The position numbers were made by a program, and so were the translations under genes. Below are positions 9,769 through 22,044 of a DNA stretch of 64,000 nucleotides, piece after piece. Position 1 is the stretch's first letter, and each line of letters starts with the position of its first letter. The stretch lies in NCBI GenBank assembly GCA_037157565.1, contig JAZHRO010000036.1:21006501-21070500 (forward strand), in the 5' to 3' direction. The notes beneath the pieces are model-generated. The model saw nothing but the letters and a program-made list of their open reading frames with translations. It was not told the DNA's origin and made no database searches. This DNA comes from Thalassia testudinum (Eukaryota > Streptophyta > Magnoliopsida > Alismatales > Hydrocharitaceae).

Positions 9769-12506
9769 TGACGCGATAAATCGGTGTTTGAAAAGTCTTT
9801 GCGCTGTAGTATAGCCATAAAATAGTGAAAAGAGATACAATTTATACTCGAAAGAAATCTAAGGTTGCTCGCTGGGAGCAAATATGGAATTCATGTGCTA
9901 ATCTCAACAAATAATATAAATGAGCATAAGAAATTGAGCAAAATATAGACTTTCAAGGAATAATAACCTATCACAATAAATATTCAATGAAGAATAACTA
10001 CTCAACTGATATTTAATACTAAGCAAGAGTATATCAGGAGTTTAATGAGGCAGAAAGATATCTAAGACAAAATAATGGTGATTTGAATCACCAATTATTA
10101 GTTTAGATACATATATAATAACTACTTAATGATCTAAATAAATTCACAGTGCCTCAAATAATGCGACAGTGTTATCATGAGATGACTTACGTTCAACCCT
10201 ACTATAGTGCCTCAAAGAGGTTTCTTCTTCTATTCTTCCCTCCTGCTTCTTCTCTTCTTCAAGCCTGTATAGGGTTTCTTCTTCTTCAGGCCTTCTTCTT
10301 CAACCTCTTCTAGCTTCTCATACATAAGGGAAACAACTTCTCAAATGGCTAAGTGTTAGTTGTTCTTCTCCATAGCAAAACCCTCCCCTGCCCTACACTC
10401 TCTCTCTTTCTCTTCTTCTTCCTCCTCCAAGGATAACCAGGTATTCGGGCTTGGATTAGAGCATACCTGGAACCAGGGCTGTTGGCCATGAATGGTAGCT
10501 GAGGTGTCAGTATAGCTTAGGCGGGTAATCAAGTATGAGTCAAGCCTACGTGCAGTAGTGTCACAAGCAAGGCGTGAAGGGGTGTGTGGGGGACCTCACC
10601 ACCCAAGTGTCTTGAGGCAAAAAGGCCATATCAGAAAATCAATATATGCATCTTTGGAAGCTCATCCCTTCACGATGTGGGACTAATCCCACATCTCTTT
10701 TCGTTGCACACGGCAGCAAGGTGTTCGGCCAATTACCATGAGACAACAGTTGGGTCCCTCGATCAACTACCCAGGAAGATTCCTGGGACTATTCTGCAGC
10801 ACCTGGAGTATGAATTAGGGAAGAATCACGGCTGAAGGATGGTGAACACGGTCAAGCAAAGTGGTGGTGACGACGAAGGATGGGGAAACCTGAGAATCAC
10901 AAATACGACCTCACGGCCACATTCGAATAGCTCATAAGCATCGCTGGACCACAGTGAGTGTAGTGGTGGTGGTTTCTTGGTGTGAGAGTGCGTGTGGAGG
11001 GTGGATGGTGACGGAGATGGAGTTTAATGATGGGTGTGTTCGAGGGGTGGTTTGGGTGGTTGGAGTAGGAAATAAAGATGGGGCTTTGATGTAGGTGGAT
11101 AGAGGGTTTCGGAAAGGGGTATAAAGGGGTGTAGTGGCGGGAGCACCTCACCAGAGGAGTGGCCAGTGATGGAGAAGAAAAGGGGATTCACGGTGTTGAG
11201 GGGTCGAAAAGAGGTTTGAAATGGGGAGAATTGACCTAAGAGTCTAAGGGAACTAAAGTACTCCTAAACTAAGGGATGAAAGGGGGTAGATCGATTTGCC
11301 GGGGGTACATCAGCGTCGGGGACGAAGGTGGCTCGGGTGGGGGTAGGATGGCGATGAAGACAAGGGAGAAGCTCCTGCTGGTACGACCAAGAGCAGAAGA
11401 AGGAGAGGAAGGCAAATCCATTGTTGGTATTGCGTATGGATGACGAGTGAGGTTGGAGAAGATCATTAGACGTCAAGGAGCTATTCAGTCGAAGAGGAGG
11501 GAGGAATGTAGGTGATTTCCGATCAAATTCGAGCGTCGAAGGATTGATGTGCCATGGGGATCCATATATAGGCATCAAGGGGTCGGTTGGAGCTTGGAAG
11601 GTTCGCTGGAGTTGGAAACACAAGAGATACCCAAATCTTTCATGCATTCGCATGAGAGATTGTGAAGGTTATGGAGATCGAAGTTGGGTGCGTTGGAAAG
11701 AGAACTTCTCATGAGATCTCCCTTCCAATTTTGGAAGGGATTCGTTGATCAGAGAAGGAGTTCTCTTCAATCAAAGGTCGTAGAAGAAGGATTCCTTCAC
11801 AATAATGCAATAGAGACCTATTTGCAAAGAGTGACGACAAAGATAGGGGCCTATTTGTAATGATTTTGAAAGTTAGGGCATGTGTGTGAGAGAAAAGAGT
11901 CAGATAGGACGAAATCACAAACTAGGTCAAGATGATCTCAGATTGGGTCCAAATTTTGGGACAAACATAATTTGGACCCAAGGAATCCAATGGTGAAGTT
12001 GAATTTAGGTTTTGATCATGTTTGACTAGGTAATTTATGCAGAAACCCAAATTAGGGCAACTGTCTGTCTAAGATATGTTTTAGGTTAAAATGGGTTCCA
12101 ATGGTCAAATAAAGCATACCAAACCATAGAGAATATTTTTTTTATGATTTTTAGAGGGTTTATGTGAATTTTATCTTGTGCAGAATGTTAGTTAATTAAG
12201 CAGGTCTATTTTTAGGATTTTAGACGTCATTTACTTCTCGAAACGCGTGAAAGCCCATTTCTATCTAGACGGACCTTATTGTTAGACAATTAGGAACATT
12301 TGACCTTTGATTAACCCCTGAGAAACCCCATGATTGTTCTGCAATTGAGATGCGCTATGAAAATTGTATTTTTACCCCTATTTTATTGTATTTCTCTCAT
12401 AATGATTATGCAATGAATTGTGGTTCTCTGGCGGTTATGTAGGAGTATTTATTCCTTGATTATGACTAATTGAAGCTAGATATGGCTGATGATAATGTTA
12501 TCAACA
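9769..12506 (-). repeat. LTR-B of the outer Athila-like family (complete, 2.74 kb)
   Basis: It starts TGACGCGATAAATCGG at 9769 and ends ATCAACA at 12506, directly before a PPT (minus strand). Its left end aligns with LTR-C at 62353 (about 90 % by eye) and its right end with LTR-A. It serves as the 5' LTR of internal region A and the 3' LTR of internal region B. It contains TGTAGTATAG at 9805-9814 (complement of the primer tRNA 5' end), a CTT-rich tract around 10240-10440, and a TATA-like box at 11563-11572. ORFs within it are not conserved and appear incidental. Confidence 0.85.
11563..11572 (-). promoter_or_regulatory. TATA-like box in LTR-B
   Basis: The minus strand reads CCTATATATG. It lies in the central part of the LTR, a plausible U3/R boundary, by analogy with the better-placed TATA boxes of D and F. 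Confidence 0.4.
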
Positions 12507-12533
12507 TACCCCCATGCCTAACTTTTGCTAGTC

Positions 12534-12548
12534 TCTTAGCAAAATCTT
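12534..12548. repeat. 15-bp target-site duplication of the LINE (left)
   Basis: TCTTAGCAAAATCTT is repeated exactly at 17626-17640. The left copy merges with the poly-T (poly-A tail on the minus strand). Confidence 0.85.
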
Positions 12549-12691
12549 TTTTTTTTTTCGAAACATTGAGGATTGCTATCATGAGCCGATAGCAATCTGG
12601 AGGGTAGTATATTTCATATCAAAAAACTATTACAAGAAAGAAGCCCAACTATGTATGAGAGACTAGCACTCCTTTACAATATTCTCACATC

Positions 12692-13150
12692 TCATCGATC
12701 TCTCCTGAAAAAGCTTACATTGCGTGCCCTCCACACACACCGCAAAATAGCTGCCATAGCCCCCAAGGGTCGACTAGGAGTGATGAACCTCTGCCACACT
12801 GAATCCCAGGAGGGGAGGGGTTCTAAGCTAACGAACCTCCAAATCTTGTCCGTGATCAAACAAGAGGAGAAAATGTGTGATGCACTATCAGAATGCAACC
12901 CACAAAGAGGACAGGCATTTAGAGCAGTCCCCAGCCTTTTATGTCTCATATCGCCAGTGATCAACCCTTCTCGTCTGTAGAGCCACAGGAATATCTGAAC
13001 CTTTAGAGGAACTCTCAGAAGCCAAATATTTCTATCAACAAGGTCCCATTCCACCTCACTATTTGCTCTAATAACTTTCTCATACGCTTGCTTTATTGAA
13101 AAACTACCCTGCCAGCAGTAAGTATCCGTCTCATTACTCACAAGTTGCAT
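12692..13150 (-). pseudogene. LINE ORF2 C-terminal zf-RVT domain
   Basis: The frame contains 'SIKQAYEKVIRANSEVEW', WLLRVPLKVQIFLWLYRREG and 'ACPLCGLHSDSASHIFSSC'. This is the typical C-terminal zinc-binding region following reverse transcriptase in plant non-LTR elements (W---VPLKV--FLW, then CPLC---ES--HLF--C). It is open here but separated by stops and frame changes from the RT. In the element it lies about 130 bp from the poly-A tail. Confidence 0.85.
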
Positions 13151-13192
13151 CTGCTATAGACTCACCATCAGTTTCTGCCTCTCCTCCCATAG

Positions 13193-14876
13193 TCAAGTGC
13201 CTAGCCTACACTGTTGCAACCCTTCCAGCCGCCAGCATCCCTCGTCTTGAGACCACAAACTACTAACTATGGCTTCCTTATCTGCAGTAGCATCATACAC
13301 CCTCGGATAGATCTCTTTCAGCAGGCCCAAGTCAGACCATCGCTCATTCCATAAGCTGAAGCTTCTGCCATCTCCGAGCTTAGGTTGCAGCAGGTGCCAA
13401 TAGCTGGTGACTACAGAAATCAGTGATCGCCAAAAGGGAGAAGGTTTCTTCGGCTGAAGCCTTTGCAAACTATTTTAGATCCACCATAGCTATCCCTGAT
13501 CAGATCATCCATCAACCCCTCCTTGCAATCCAAAATCCTGATGGCCCATTTCAGCAACAAGGCTTCATTGAATTCTTTAAGTGATTTAATTCCCAACCCC
13601 CCAATCTCCTTTGGTCAGCAGATACAATTCCATCTGATGGGCTGCATGAATCCGCCCTCATGACCTACACCCTTCCAGAAGAATCTCTTCCTCATAACAT
13701 CCAATATCTTCCGAATACATTTAAGGGCCTTAAAAATGCTAAAATAGAAAATCGGTATGGCTGTAATGACTGAATTGAGTAGGATTAATCTTCCACCTTT
13801 GGATAGGAATTTACAACTCCCACCCTTCAACTTTCCAAACACCCTCTCAAAAAGAACATTCCAATCTGATTTTTTCAGTTTTGTGGCCCTCAGAGGTAGT
13901 CCAAGGTATCTCAATGGCAATTTAGCATGGGGTGACCCCAATACACCCTCCAACTCCCTCTGCTCCTGTTCACTCGTGCCAAAGCAAATCAAAATTGACT
14001 TATCCTTGTTCAAACATAAGCTTGAAATGTCACCAAAAATCTTTACCAATAACCCCAGGGCATGTGCCTCAAACTTGGACCCTTCCACAAAGAACACCGT
14101 GTCATCTGCATACTGTAAAATGGGGGCCAGGTTTCCCCTGTTAGACAGTGAATACCCTTTAATAATACTCACCTCAGACAATTTGCAAGCATACATTGCA
14201 ATCCCATCCACCGCAAGGTTGAAAATCAATGGGGTTAGGGGGCATCCTTATCTAACCCCACGCTGAGGTTGGATCCAGGCACCACATGGCTTTCCATTGA
14301 CCAAAGGAGCAACAGAAGCCGTAGTGATACAGCATTTCATCCATTGGATCCATAGGGGGGAAATCCTCTTCTTCTAAAAATCTCCCATAGGTACGACCAA
14401 GAGATCGAATCATAGGCTTTCTGGAAATCCACTTTCCACATGAAGGCCTTGCACTTCCTTCGATGCCATCCATTAACCATTTCCTAAGCCAGTATAAAGG
14501 ATTCTTGAAGAGATCTGTTGGGCAAGAAAGCAGCCTGTACTGGATTAATCAGGTCCAGTAGAACAACTCTCAGCCTATTAGCCAAGGTCTTGCTAATGAT
14601 AAGGTAGATGGAGTTTGAGAGGGAAATCGGCCTGAAATCTAAAAACTGCTCTGCTCCCATTGATTTAGGCAAAAGAAACAGGTAGGACTTGTTAACCCTC
14701 TCAACTCCCGCATTTTCCACCTCAAATTCTCTGATAACATCCATCACCTCCTTACCCACCACACTCCACATCTCCTTGTAAAAGAAAATTTGTATTCCAT
14801 CAGGGCCCGGAGAGCCTTCCACATTTAGTTCGCTGATTGCCTGCAGGGTCTCCTGTTCAGTAATAGGTGCAGTCAA
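13193..14876 (-). pseudogene. LINE ORF2 reverse transcriptase
   Basis: From 14876 down, the frame shows 'SPGPDGIQIFFYKEMW', 'LPKSMGAEQFLDFRPISLSN', then VDFQKAYDSISW (motif A) and, after frame changes, LTPLIFNLAVD and the catalytic YADD at 14101-14112, followed by 'LPLRYLGLPLRATKLKKSDW'. Stops include TAG at 14484-14486, where Gln is expected (ILA-Q-E), TAA before GCP in the RQGCP motif, and TGA at 13612-13614 where Arg is expected (CRPK). At least two frameshifts occur between 14350 and 14230. The encoded enzyme would copy LINE RNA at a nicked target, but this copy is dead. Confidence 0.88.
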
Positions 14877-15142
14877 GTGCTTAGCCTATTCACTTGTCAC
14901 CCTAGGACCCTCATTTCTTGCCATTCTCCATTTTCCCCTCTTAGATGCCCGAGATGCCTCTCTAAATATTTGATGGCTTCAGATTTAATCTCCTAATCAA
15001 AAGAGACCCTATGTCCACCAGATACAATAGAGGAAATAAAATTAACACGTCTCCGAGAACTAGTTGCAAGATGAAAAAACTTTGCATTGGCATCCCCCTC
15101 CTTAAGCCATAGCTACCTGGATCTCTCCCTCCAATTGATTTC

Positions 15143-16165
15143 TTATTTCAGGTCTTTATCAAGAACCACACCCTGCCACATTTTTCTTTCAGCCAACTCA
15201 TTTTCAGACAAATGGCCAGCTTCTTCCTTGGAGTCCAGCTCCTGAATTTTACTCAGAGCTTCCCTTCTCCTTTGCCCCCTCAGCAAGCCAACAGTAGATC
15301 CAAACTCTTTCAAGACCATGCGTAAGCCAGCCAACTTGGCTAACAGCCTAATAGTAGCAGACCCCTGCACCTCTTTAACTCTCCACTAAGAGCTAATCAT
15401 CTGGTAAAAGCCCGGTTCATATAGCCATGAACGTTTCATTTTGAAGTAGGAGCCAACCTGGGTTTCTTCCTCACTATCCCATACCAATGGGGTATGACCT
15501 GAAAAGGGTTGGCTCAACCCCCTCACATTCGACAATTGAAATCTAACAAGGATGTCCACATTCCCAAAGAATCTATCAAGCCTGGATGCCAGTCCGTTTC
15601 CATTGCACCAACTAAATTCCACACCCAAGGAAGGATATTCATTCAACTGCAAAGATTGAACCATCATCTGAAATCCAATACCCAAATTGTCCATGCTGCC
15701 ATTTGGCCTATCAGCCCCTGTTAACACATAATTAAAATCGCCACCCATCCGCCACATTCCCCCCTACACCAACTCAGCCACCGTAGACCACTCCTCCCAC
15801 AGCTCCTGCCTGGCAAATGCATTACAAGGACCATATACTCTAGTAATCCAAATATCTTCCTGCCCCTGGTGAATCTAAAATTTGCATGTCAGCATATGCC
15901 TGGCTTTGTGGACCACCAAACACTGAGCCCACCTCTTCCTCCACCAGATAGCAATGCTCCTCGCCCTCCCATGTGCATTAGTCTGCACACAATAATTCAT
16001 CCCTGAAGCTATCAAGTCGGACCACAGCCTATCAGAATTACCTTCAATGTGTGTCTCTTGAATGAGCGCACAATCGATACCCCATTCTCTCAAATATCTT
16101 ATCAAGGATGCCCTCCGGCTTTTGTGGCGCAACCCACGCACGTTCCAAGTGAGGATTCTCATCAA
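15143..16165 (-). pseudogene. LINE ORF2 endonuclease domain and linker
   Basis: The frame starts 'MMRILTWNVRGLRHKSRRAS' (endonuclease/exonuclease/phosphatase fold, WNVRGL) and has LIQETHIEG with the catalytic QET, then VYGPC and GGDFNY. One frame is kept from 16165 to 15143, interrupted by TAG at 15873-15875, 15764-15766 and 15386-15388; a TAA at 15143-15145 ends the segment. Several of these stops sit where Gln is expected. In the living element this domain nicks target DNA for priming. Confidence 0.87.
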
Positions 16166-16608
16166 TCCTCACTGGATCCCTCTCTCATGAGGGAATGGCA
16201 TTTGCACACTTGCATGACCTTCGCAACCTCATCTTCAACCATCAGTATAATAGACTTTGATTTTCTCTATCGCAAGCTATATGGTGATCTCCCCTTAACA
16301 TTCTTTGCATGAGATCCCCCTTCACATTTATGGTCTTCCTTCACCTGTAGGTCTTGTTGATCTTTTACAAACCCAGGCTGCACGTCCAGATTCCCCTGCT
16401 CCTCATTCTTCACGCCAACTGACAGTGCATCCCCTGCCACCATCGACGACGGTTTTGTCATTTCCCTTCCGCCCAGTTCCTCCATTTCTTCATTCTGAAG
16501 CCCCCTCATCTCCCCATCATAGTAGTCCTTACAATCCTCGGCAATTAGAGGTTCATCGCCATGAGTTGTGCACAACTCCTGAGCAGTCTCCTCCTCAGCA
16601 GCTGTAGA
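16166..16608 (-). other. ORF1-ORF2 interval of the LINE
   Basis: The remainder between ORF1 and the endonuclease start. An open stretch on the minus strand (16267-16575) is acidic and may be the C-terminal tail of ORF1 in another frame; I recognise no domain. Confidence 0.4.
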
Positions 16609-17472
16609 TCAAGATGACTTAAATTGCTCTGCTACAGTATCACCCACCAAGAATTTCAGCCTTAGCATCCAGGAGCTTCCACCACACCTCAAAATCAGAC
16701 TGTCAGGTATAGAGCCAACGACGAAGACATCAACCTTCATAGTCAGCAGACGTCCATTCCCCTCCAACAGTCCAACAACCGTGTCCTCTGCCACTGATGC
16801 AAAGCCAGAGATCATCGTCGACACAACCTCCTTTGACCTCAAATGCAGAGGCAGACCCTCGATCTCGAGTTTTCCCGACCTGCTCCCCACTCTTTGCGGC
16901 GATCTCTCCGGCAAGGCTCCATCAAAAGGAGAAACCAATCTCCAGATCACCGTGCAGCCATCGTTACAAGATGTTCGAAAATGCAGCTTCTCGACATCCC
17001 CCATACCCAACCCAAAGAGAACAAAGCGTGTATTTGATAGAAAAGAAATCTGCCATGAGATGGTCGAGAGGGATAGAGAGGTTACCAAGGTGCGAAAACT
17101 CTCTGCCGACGGTCTTTCAGACATAACCTCTGCCACCAGTGCTCCATGCAAGGCCATCTCCGTAGCTTTGATGTTCTCCGTCATCGGCAGCTCCACATCA
17201 GCCACAAGCCCCCCCAATTTATGCAAAGATGGGGGCGGAAATAGAATCTGAGTAGCCCTAGAATTCAAATTTCCCAAGCACGGGAAAAGGCGATTACTCC
17301 TATGTCCCCCCCAACTTCTACATGAATCTCTTTTGTGACCGAATACCCCGCATCCCAGACAAACCACGGGGAATCGGCAGGTGGTCGCCATATGTCCCCG
17401 CCGCCGGCAGCGGAAACACATAACCTTGCCGAGTAGCTTTGTTCCCCTTCTATCAGACCACCGTGCCTCCAT
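16609..17472 (-). pseudogene. LINE ORF1 (zinc-knuckle RNA-binding protein), N-terminally truncated
   Basis: The frame encodes 287 residues beginning with two CX2CX4HX4C zinc knuckles (Cys19-Cys22-His27-Cys32 and Cys38-Cys41-His46-Cys51). About 235 residues follow, including 'LEIEGLPLHLRSKEVV', the sort of segment that follows the knuckles in plant L1 ORF1. The knuckles normally come after an N-terminal DUF4283-type region, which is absent, consistent with 5' truncation of the LINE at about 17625. A TAG lies a few codons upstream of the first Met. Confidence 0.78.
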
Positions 17473-17625
17473 CCCCCTTTTGCCCTAAGCCGCAGATTCC
17501 CCCTGCTCCTTCCTCCTCCAGCCCTTAGGCCTCCAAATATGCCAACCTTCTCCCTCCCTACTCCCGCCAGCCGTCAGGACAACCATCCACCTGATTGATG
17601 TTTGTGTTATTATGTGGTGAAATCA

Positions 17626-17640
17626 TCTTAGCAAAATCTT
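17626..17640. repeat. 15-bp target-site duplication of the LINE (right)
   Basis: TCTTAGCAAAATCTT is identical to 12534-12548. Element B sequence continues directly after it. Confidence 0.85.
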
Positions 17641-18940
17641 ACGAAATTAACTCAAATTCTAGACCATTCCTTTAATGCTTAGATTTCTAATGTGTGCTTT
17701 CTTTTGTAGATTAGGTTAGTATGCTAACAATAGGCCTAGACGTGCTTAAGTACTAAGCAAGACCTAGACCTAACCAGCATTAGCCTCAGTTTGCTGCAAA
17801 GGTTTCTAAGGCCCATAAGAACTAACCTAATGTTCATTGAACTCTGTGGTTAAAGAACCTATGCCTAAAATATGGTTAGTCCTGATTCAGTTTGCAGTGC
17901 ATTTTTGTAAGAGAGAAGAATTTTTGCATTTTTTTTTGAGAGTTTTCTCTGCCTTTTTATTCTTTATTTCTAGCTTCGAATTGGCCTTACAACATAATCT
18001 GTATTGGATTCCTAGCTCCCACCATCAATCCTCATAGTGTCCCTGGCTTTCGATGCTTTGAGATAGCACCGCCCACTATAGCCCCCAAAACCTTGGCTTT
18101 CAACACTTTGAGATAGTGCTACCCATGGCATTCTATAGCTAAATTCAGGCCCTAGCAATTGACATTTCGGGATAATCCCACCCATGGCGCCTGAATTAGC
18201 ACAAGGTGCTTACGTGCCTCCGGTAGGATATTTAGATATCCTAGGAGACAAGCACAGAGGAGGCGGTATGTTATTGCGCATCTTCGAGGGGAATTTCCTA
18301 CCTCTTTGCTTCGAGAACTCATTCAAATCAACTTGTGTTGATAAGCCACTACTAATCTAGGTGGCTTTTCATAACAGAATTAACGCATTTTCATGAGTTT
18401 GATTATTAACCTTACTGAACCAGACTATGTGTGGATTAGGGTGCTTAAGTTACCGAGTCCTGCAAACCAGAGGTCAATTAAAGAGGCCAAATAATCACTA
18501 AGCCTTAGACCTAATACTTAAGCTTCGCATTTTCCTCAACCTCTTATGGGCTATCTCGATCTTAATGGATACGTGAATTTTTAAGCCTAAACACAGCCCA
18601 ATAGGGCTAAGATCAGCACTCATACTAATCTTCATCTTTGTGTAACACTTCTGATTTTCATTTTTTTCTTTTGATTTAGTCTAGAACTAAGTAGATTCCA
18701 TAATCTTTTACTAATGACTATCTCTTTTTATTTCAAATTGTTGCTCCTTTTTGACATTTCAATCACCTTTTCCTCCTCAAGAATGATATGCAATTAATTT
18801 TTTTCAAAATTTCCTCCCCTTTCTCCAAATTTTTTATTCTTTTTCAATTCTCTATTTTATTTTTTTGGTTTTTTGGAATATGCATTTTTTTGTGAGAACC
18901 CTTTAGAACTTTAAATTTTTATGTGTTTGCACTTTAACAC
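17641..18940 (-). other. 3' non-coding region of element B
   Basis: Homologous to 634-1940 and to the matching parts of D and F. It holds three diverged CCATGGG-type repeats (about 18041-18190) and the palindrome AGGATATTTAGATATCCT at 18225-18242. No coding capacity is seen. Confidence 0.7.
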
Positions 18941-18974
18941 CACCCCATGCCTAACTTTTGCAATGTCCTCATTG
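18941..18974 (-). promoter_or_regulatory. Hairpin plus internal polypurine tract, element B
   Basis: The minus strand reads CAATGAGGACATTG, then CAAAAGTTAGGCATGGGGTG. Same arrangement as in A, D, E, F and G. Confidence 0.65.
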
Positions 18975-19177
18975 TAAATTAGAGGGTATGAAATCAGTTT
19001 GGGTTCAAGGATTAGAATAGGATAATCGGGTGGGCAAACGGGTCAGGATGATTGTTGCAGATGATTTTAAGCTTTGGTACGAGTACCAAAGGTGGAGTCG
19101 ACTGTTCTAAAATTGAACTCAAAGTGCAATAGATGTGAAGTACAAAAGGATAATCAGAAGGATCTCAGGTTTTAGGA

Positions 19178-19205
19178 ATGATGGGTTACCTCTTGTTAAG
19201 CACTA
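19178..19205 (-). other. Conserved post-stop motif, element B
   Basis: The minus strand reads TAGTGCTTAACAAGAGGTAA followed by CCCATCATT, just after the TAA that ends the unknown ORF at 19218. It is homologous to the motif in D and F. Confidence 0.6.
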
Positions 19206-19217
19206 AATTCAATGCCT

Positions 19218-20265
19218 TTAGCCGAGTAGAAAATGGTATGGAGGAGTGGTCAAATCAGACGAATTTTGTAGAACAAGCACCTTGATCAATAACCTGGTTG
19301 GTCCAACCAGGTGCTTGTTCAAATCAACAGGCTGATGATGTAGCCTAAACCCAACCAATCTAGTGGGTTGATAGATGTGAATCAGCAGATGCGGAACCCA
19401 CCATATGCTGTGGAGCTCAAGTAGATTTGGAAGTGAAAATCTATGGTTTGGCTGAATTGGATCAGCTTGGTCAGAGTAGGGATCCTCAAATGAAAAAGGG
19501 TTGGTGGAGGATGTAGGAACCCTATAGGAGTGATCAGAGAAGGATGGGGCGTGATTATCAGTTTGATCAAAGTCCGAAACCCGATTCAAATGTGGAGGAG
19601 AATCATGTGTAATTGGCTCATCGAGAGGAGAATCAAAGTAGAAATTGAGTCCGATTGTGGGTCAGGGTTGGAAACAGGTTTTGGAAGGCTTTGTATATGC
19701 TGTAGAAGAGGTGGTTTCTTTCGAATCATTAACCTCAGTGCAAGAATCAAAGGACGGTTTGTAGTCACTAAGATCATAAATTGGTTTGGATTTGTCAGGA
19801 AACAACACTTCTCCAAAATTAGGGTAAGATTTCAAATCGTTGGAGAACTTGTGAGAATCATGTTCTGAATCTAATTCGAGATCAGGGGTTCCACTATGGA
19901 ATAAATCAAGAGATGTACAATCAACAACCTAACTTGGATCTAGCCCATTCTTAGAATCCAAACTAAGAAAGATGTTCTTATTAGGCATAGGCCCAAGTTC
20001 TTTGCTCGTAGGGTAGACCCAATCGATTCCTAACTCTTCCAACTCCTCAATTTCTGTATCATAGATAGGTGTGACTTCCGAAAAATCAATCTGTATCTCC
20101 GAGGAGGTTGGAGAGGTGCACTCATCAGATACAGGCCCAAAATCATAATTCAAATTCAAAATATGAATTTTATCATATTGGGCCTCATGATCATCCCAAA
20201 TAGGCTTGAATCTAGATTCTTGGAAGGGTGTGGGTTAGATTACTAGAGTCTCAATTGGGCTCTGC
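19218..20265 (-). pseudogene. Unknown acidic ORF of the A/B/D family, C-terminal part (element B)
   Basis: The open piece 19218-19589 ends with 'IWWVPHLLIHIYQPTRLVGF', HHQPVDLNKHLVGPTRLLIKVL, nearly the same as the C-terminus of element D ('IWWVPHLLIYIYQPTRLIGF'). Further upstream, 19929-20159 carries 'EVTPIYDTEIEELEELGIDW', matching 'EVMPIYDTEIEDLDERGFDW' of D. Intervening frames are broken. At the position of D's TGA this copy has a Ser codon. The gene is split by element E at 20265 and continues at 46644. Confidence 0.75.
20261..20265. repeat. Target-site duplication TCTGC (left) of element E
   Basis: TCTGC directly precedes the LTR start at 20266 and recurs at 46644-46648 right after the far LTR. 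Confidence 0.85.
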
Positions 20266-22044
20266 TGACGGAGAGATTTTCGCTTAGTTGTGATAGTAAT
20301 AGTAATTAATGTGGTGGAAATCGCTCAATCAAAGATTAACATAGACATGAATTTAAACCACAATAAAGGATGACGTATCCACAGGGAGGAATAAACCAAT
20401 AAATTCACAAGAAGAGGAATATAATGTTTGCGGACACTTTCGCGACTTTAATGCGAGTAATATGCTAATTTAAATGGAGCTTGCAAGTTTCCTAAAAAGT
20501 TCAGGGTTATTTATGCAATTTTCATGTCAGGAATTAAGCTCCAAAAATATTCATATGATGCATGTGTAATGGCATATCATATAAATTCAACTTGCATGCA
20601 AATTTGATTTGAAATTCAATGTAGAATCATGGACATAACATAAGTAACGTAATTTCAGGAAAGTCAGAGTGCATCAATGCAATGTGGCTTGAATAAAATA
20701 TGAATATATAACTGGCAATGGCATTGAATGTAATTATTAACTAAGACAAAAATAGAGGATTTCTCCTCTCTCTTCCTCGCATGGGTAGCCGTGCACGGTT
20801 GGCGATGAGAGTCGATGGGGAGGTGCACCTCGACGAAGGCTACGCAATGGCGGTGATGCGGCGGCCGGAGGTGGTTGGCGGTGGCCTGACGGAGGAGGAT
20901 GGCGGCCGGCTTGTTGGAGGAGGAGGAGAACGGCCACGCGTGGATGCGCGGGCACCCTGCTGCTGCAGCCTACGCAGCTGCGAGCTTTGCATGCGTGCAC
21001 AAGGGCGCTGGTGGTGGTGCTGGAGTGGTCCTTTGCTGCACCTGCAGAGCACGGTTGTGGACCTGCGGTCACCTGTGGGCGGTTGGGTGGGGTGCAAGGG
21101 ATGCACTAGGGAGGCCTACGGCCGTGGTGCCTACAGTGTAGTGCCTGCTGGAACTTGGCGTGGGGGCACCTGTGGGGTAGAAGGCACAAGGAAGGGCGGT
21201 GGTGCACCTATAGGGGGTGGTGAAGGGTGCGAGGTCAGTAGCGTCTGACGTGTAAGGGCGCTTAGCGCCTGCGGGCGACTGAGCTGGGGTGCCTGTGGGC
21301 AATGGCGTAGCAAGGGTAGGCGGTGTAGTGCATGTCTACTAGCCGTGGGAGAGCACTGGAGAAGACGCTTCGTGTAGCGTGCAATGGGGCTGGTGCATGG
21401 TTGTGTGCTTGCAGGGGAGAGGGTTGCGCCTGTAGCGGCAGCACAAGTGCGTTGAGCGCCTGGAGGTAGTGTGGAGAAGGGCGGTGAGAGGCTTGGTGCT
21501 ACGACATGCAAGGGCGCACATGCGCAGGCGGTGGAAGGTGGCACCTGTAGGCTTCTTGGGTTGATGCGGGCGTGGGTGTGCATAGGGCACACTTGGTTCA
21601 CAGTGTCCGGCATCTCCACGGTGGAGAAGGTGGAGATAATTCCCCGCCTTGGGACGAAGGAGATCCCTTCATGCCCTCCTCTCTTGTACAAGTCCCTCCT
21701 TTATCTCCTCTCTCCACCTCTCAAGGGATTTTCAAATCCCTTTACTAATTTTGGCCCATGGTTGTTGAGGAGTTGTTGAGGCCGACCGAAAGACTCAGTT
21801 GGGGCCAACGGCTATTAGGGAGGGGAGAATTTAATTCACCCTCCTCAACTCTTGCAATTTATTCCTACAGCACAACAAAATATAAAATAATTACATACTA
21901 AATTATAGAATGCAATAAAATAGATAAAAGTTCAAGTAATGATGCATGTACTTATTTAATGACCTAATGTAATTATTAACAAACATACTATGTTAGAATT
22001 GAAGTACTTAGGCGTAACAATAGTCCATTAAAATGGATTCATCA
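20266..22044 (-). repeat. 3' LTR of element E
   Basis: It begins TGACGGAGAGATTTTCGC and ends GGATTCATCA, followed by the reverse complement of a PPT. It aligns with 26889-27546, 35557-35733 and 45634-46643. The GC-rich central part (20780-21640) has overlapping long ORFs on both strands that are not conserved in the other LTR. Confidence 0.87.

Larger units (their letters stand above)
12549..17625 (-). mobile_element. L1-type plant LINE, decayed, 5'-truncated
   Basis: It ends in a poly-A tail on the minus strand (T-run 12547-12558) and is bounded by a 15-bp duplication. In order on the minus strand it has a zinc-knuckle ORF1 remnant, an apurinic-type endonuclease, a reverse transcriptase with YADD, and a C-terminal zf-RVT region. 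Multiple in-frame stops and frameshifts make it non-functional. It inserted beside the terminal PPT of element B. At about 5.1 kb it is slightly short for a plant L1, and ORF1 appears to lack its N-terminal part. Confidence 0.9.

Noticed and set aside
13757..14266. Plus-strand ORF of 169 codons
   Set aside because: Antisense to the reverse transcriptase of the LINE.
16781..17251. Plus-strand ORF of 156 codons
   Set aside because: Antisense to LINE ORF1.
20781..21691. Overlapping ORFs of 80-190 codons on both strands in the GC-rich part of the E LTR
   Set aside because: The frames are not kept in the other LTR copy of E, composition is His/Pro/Cys-biased, and both strands are open together, as expected of GC-rich non-coding DNA.
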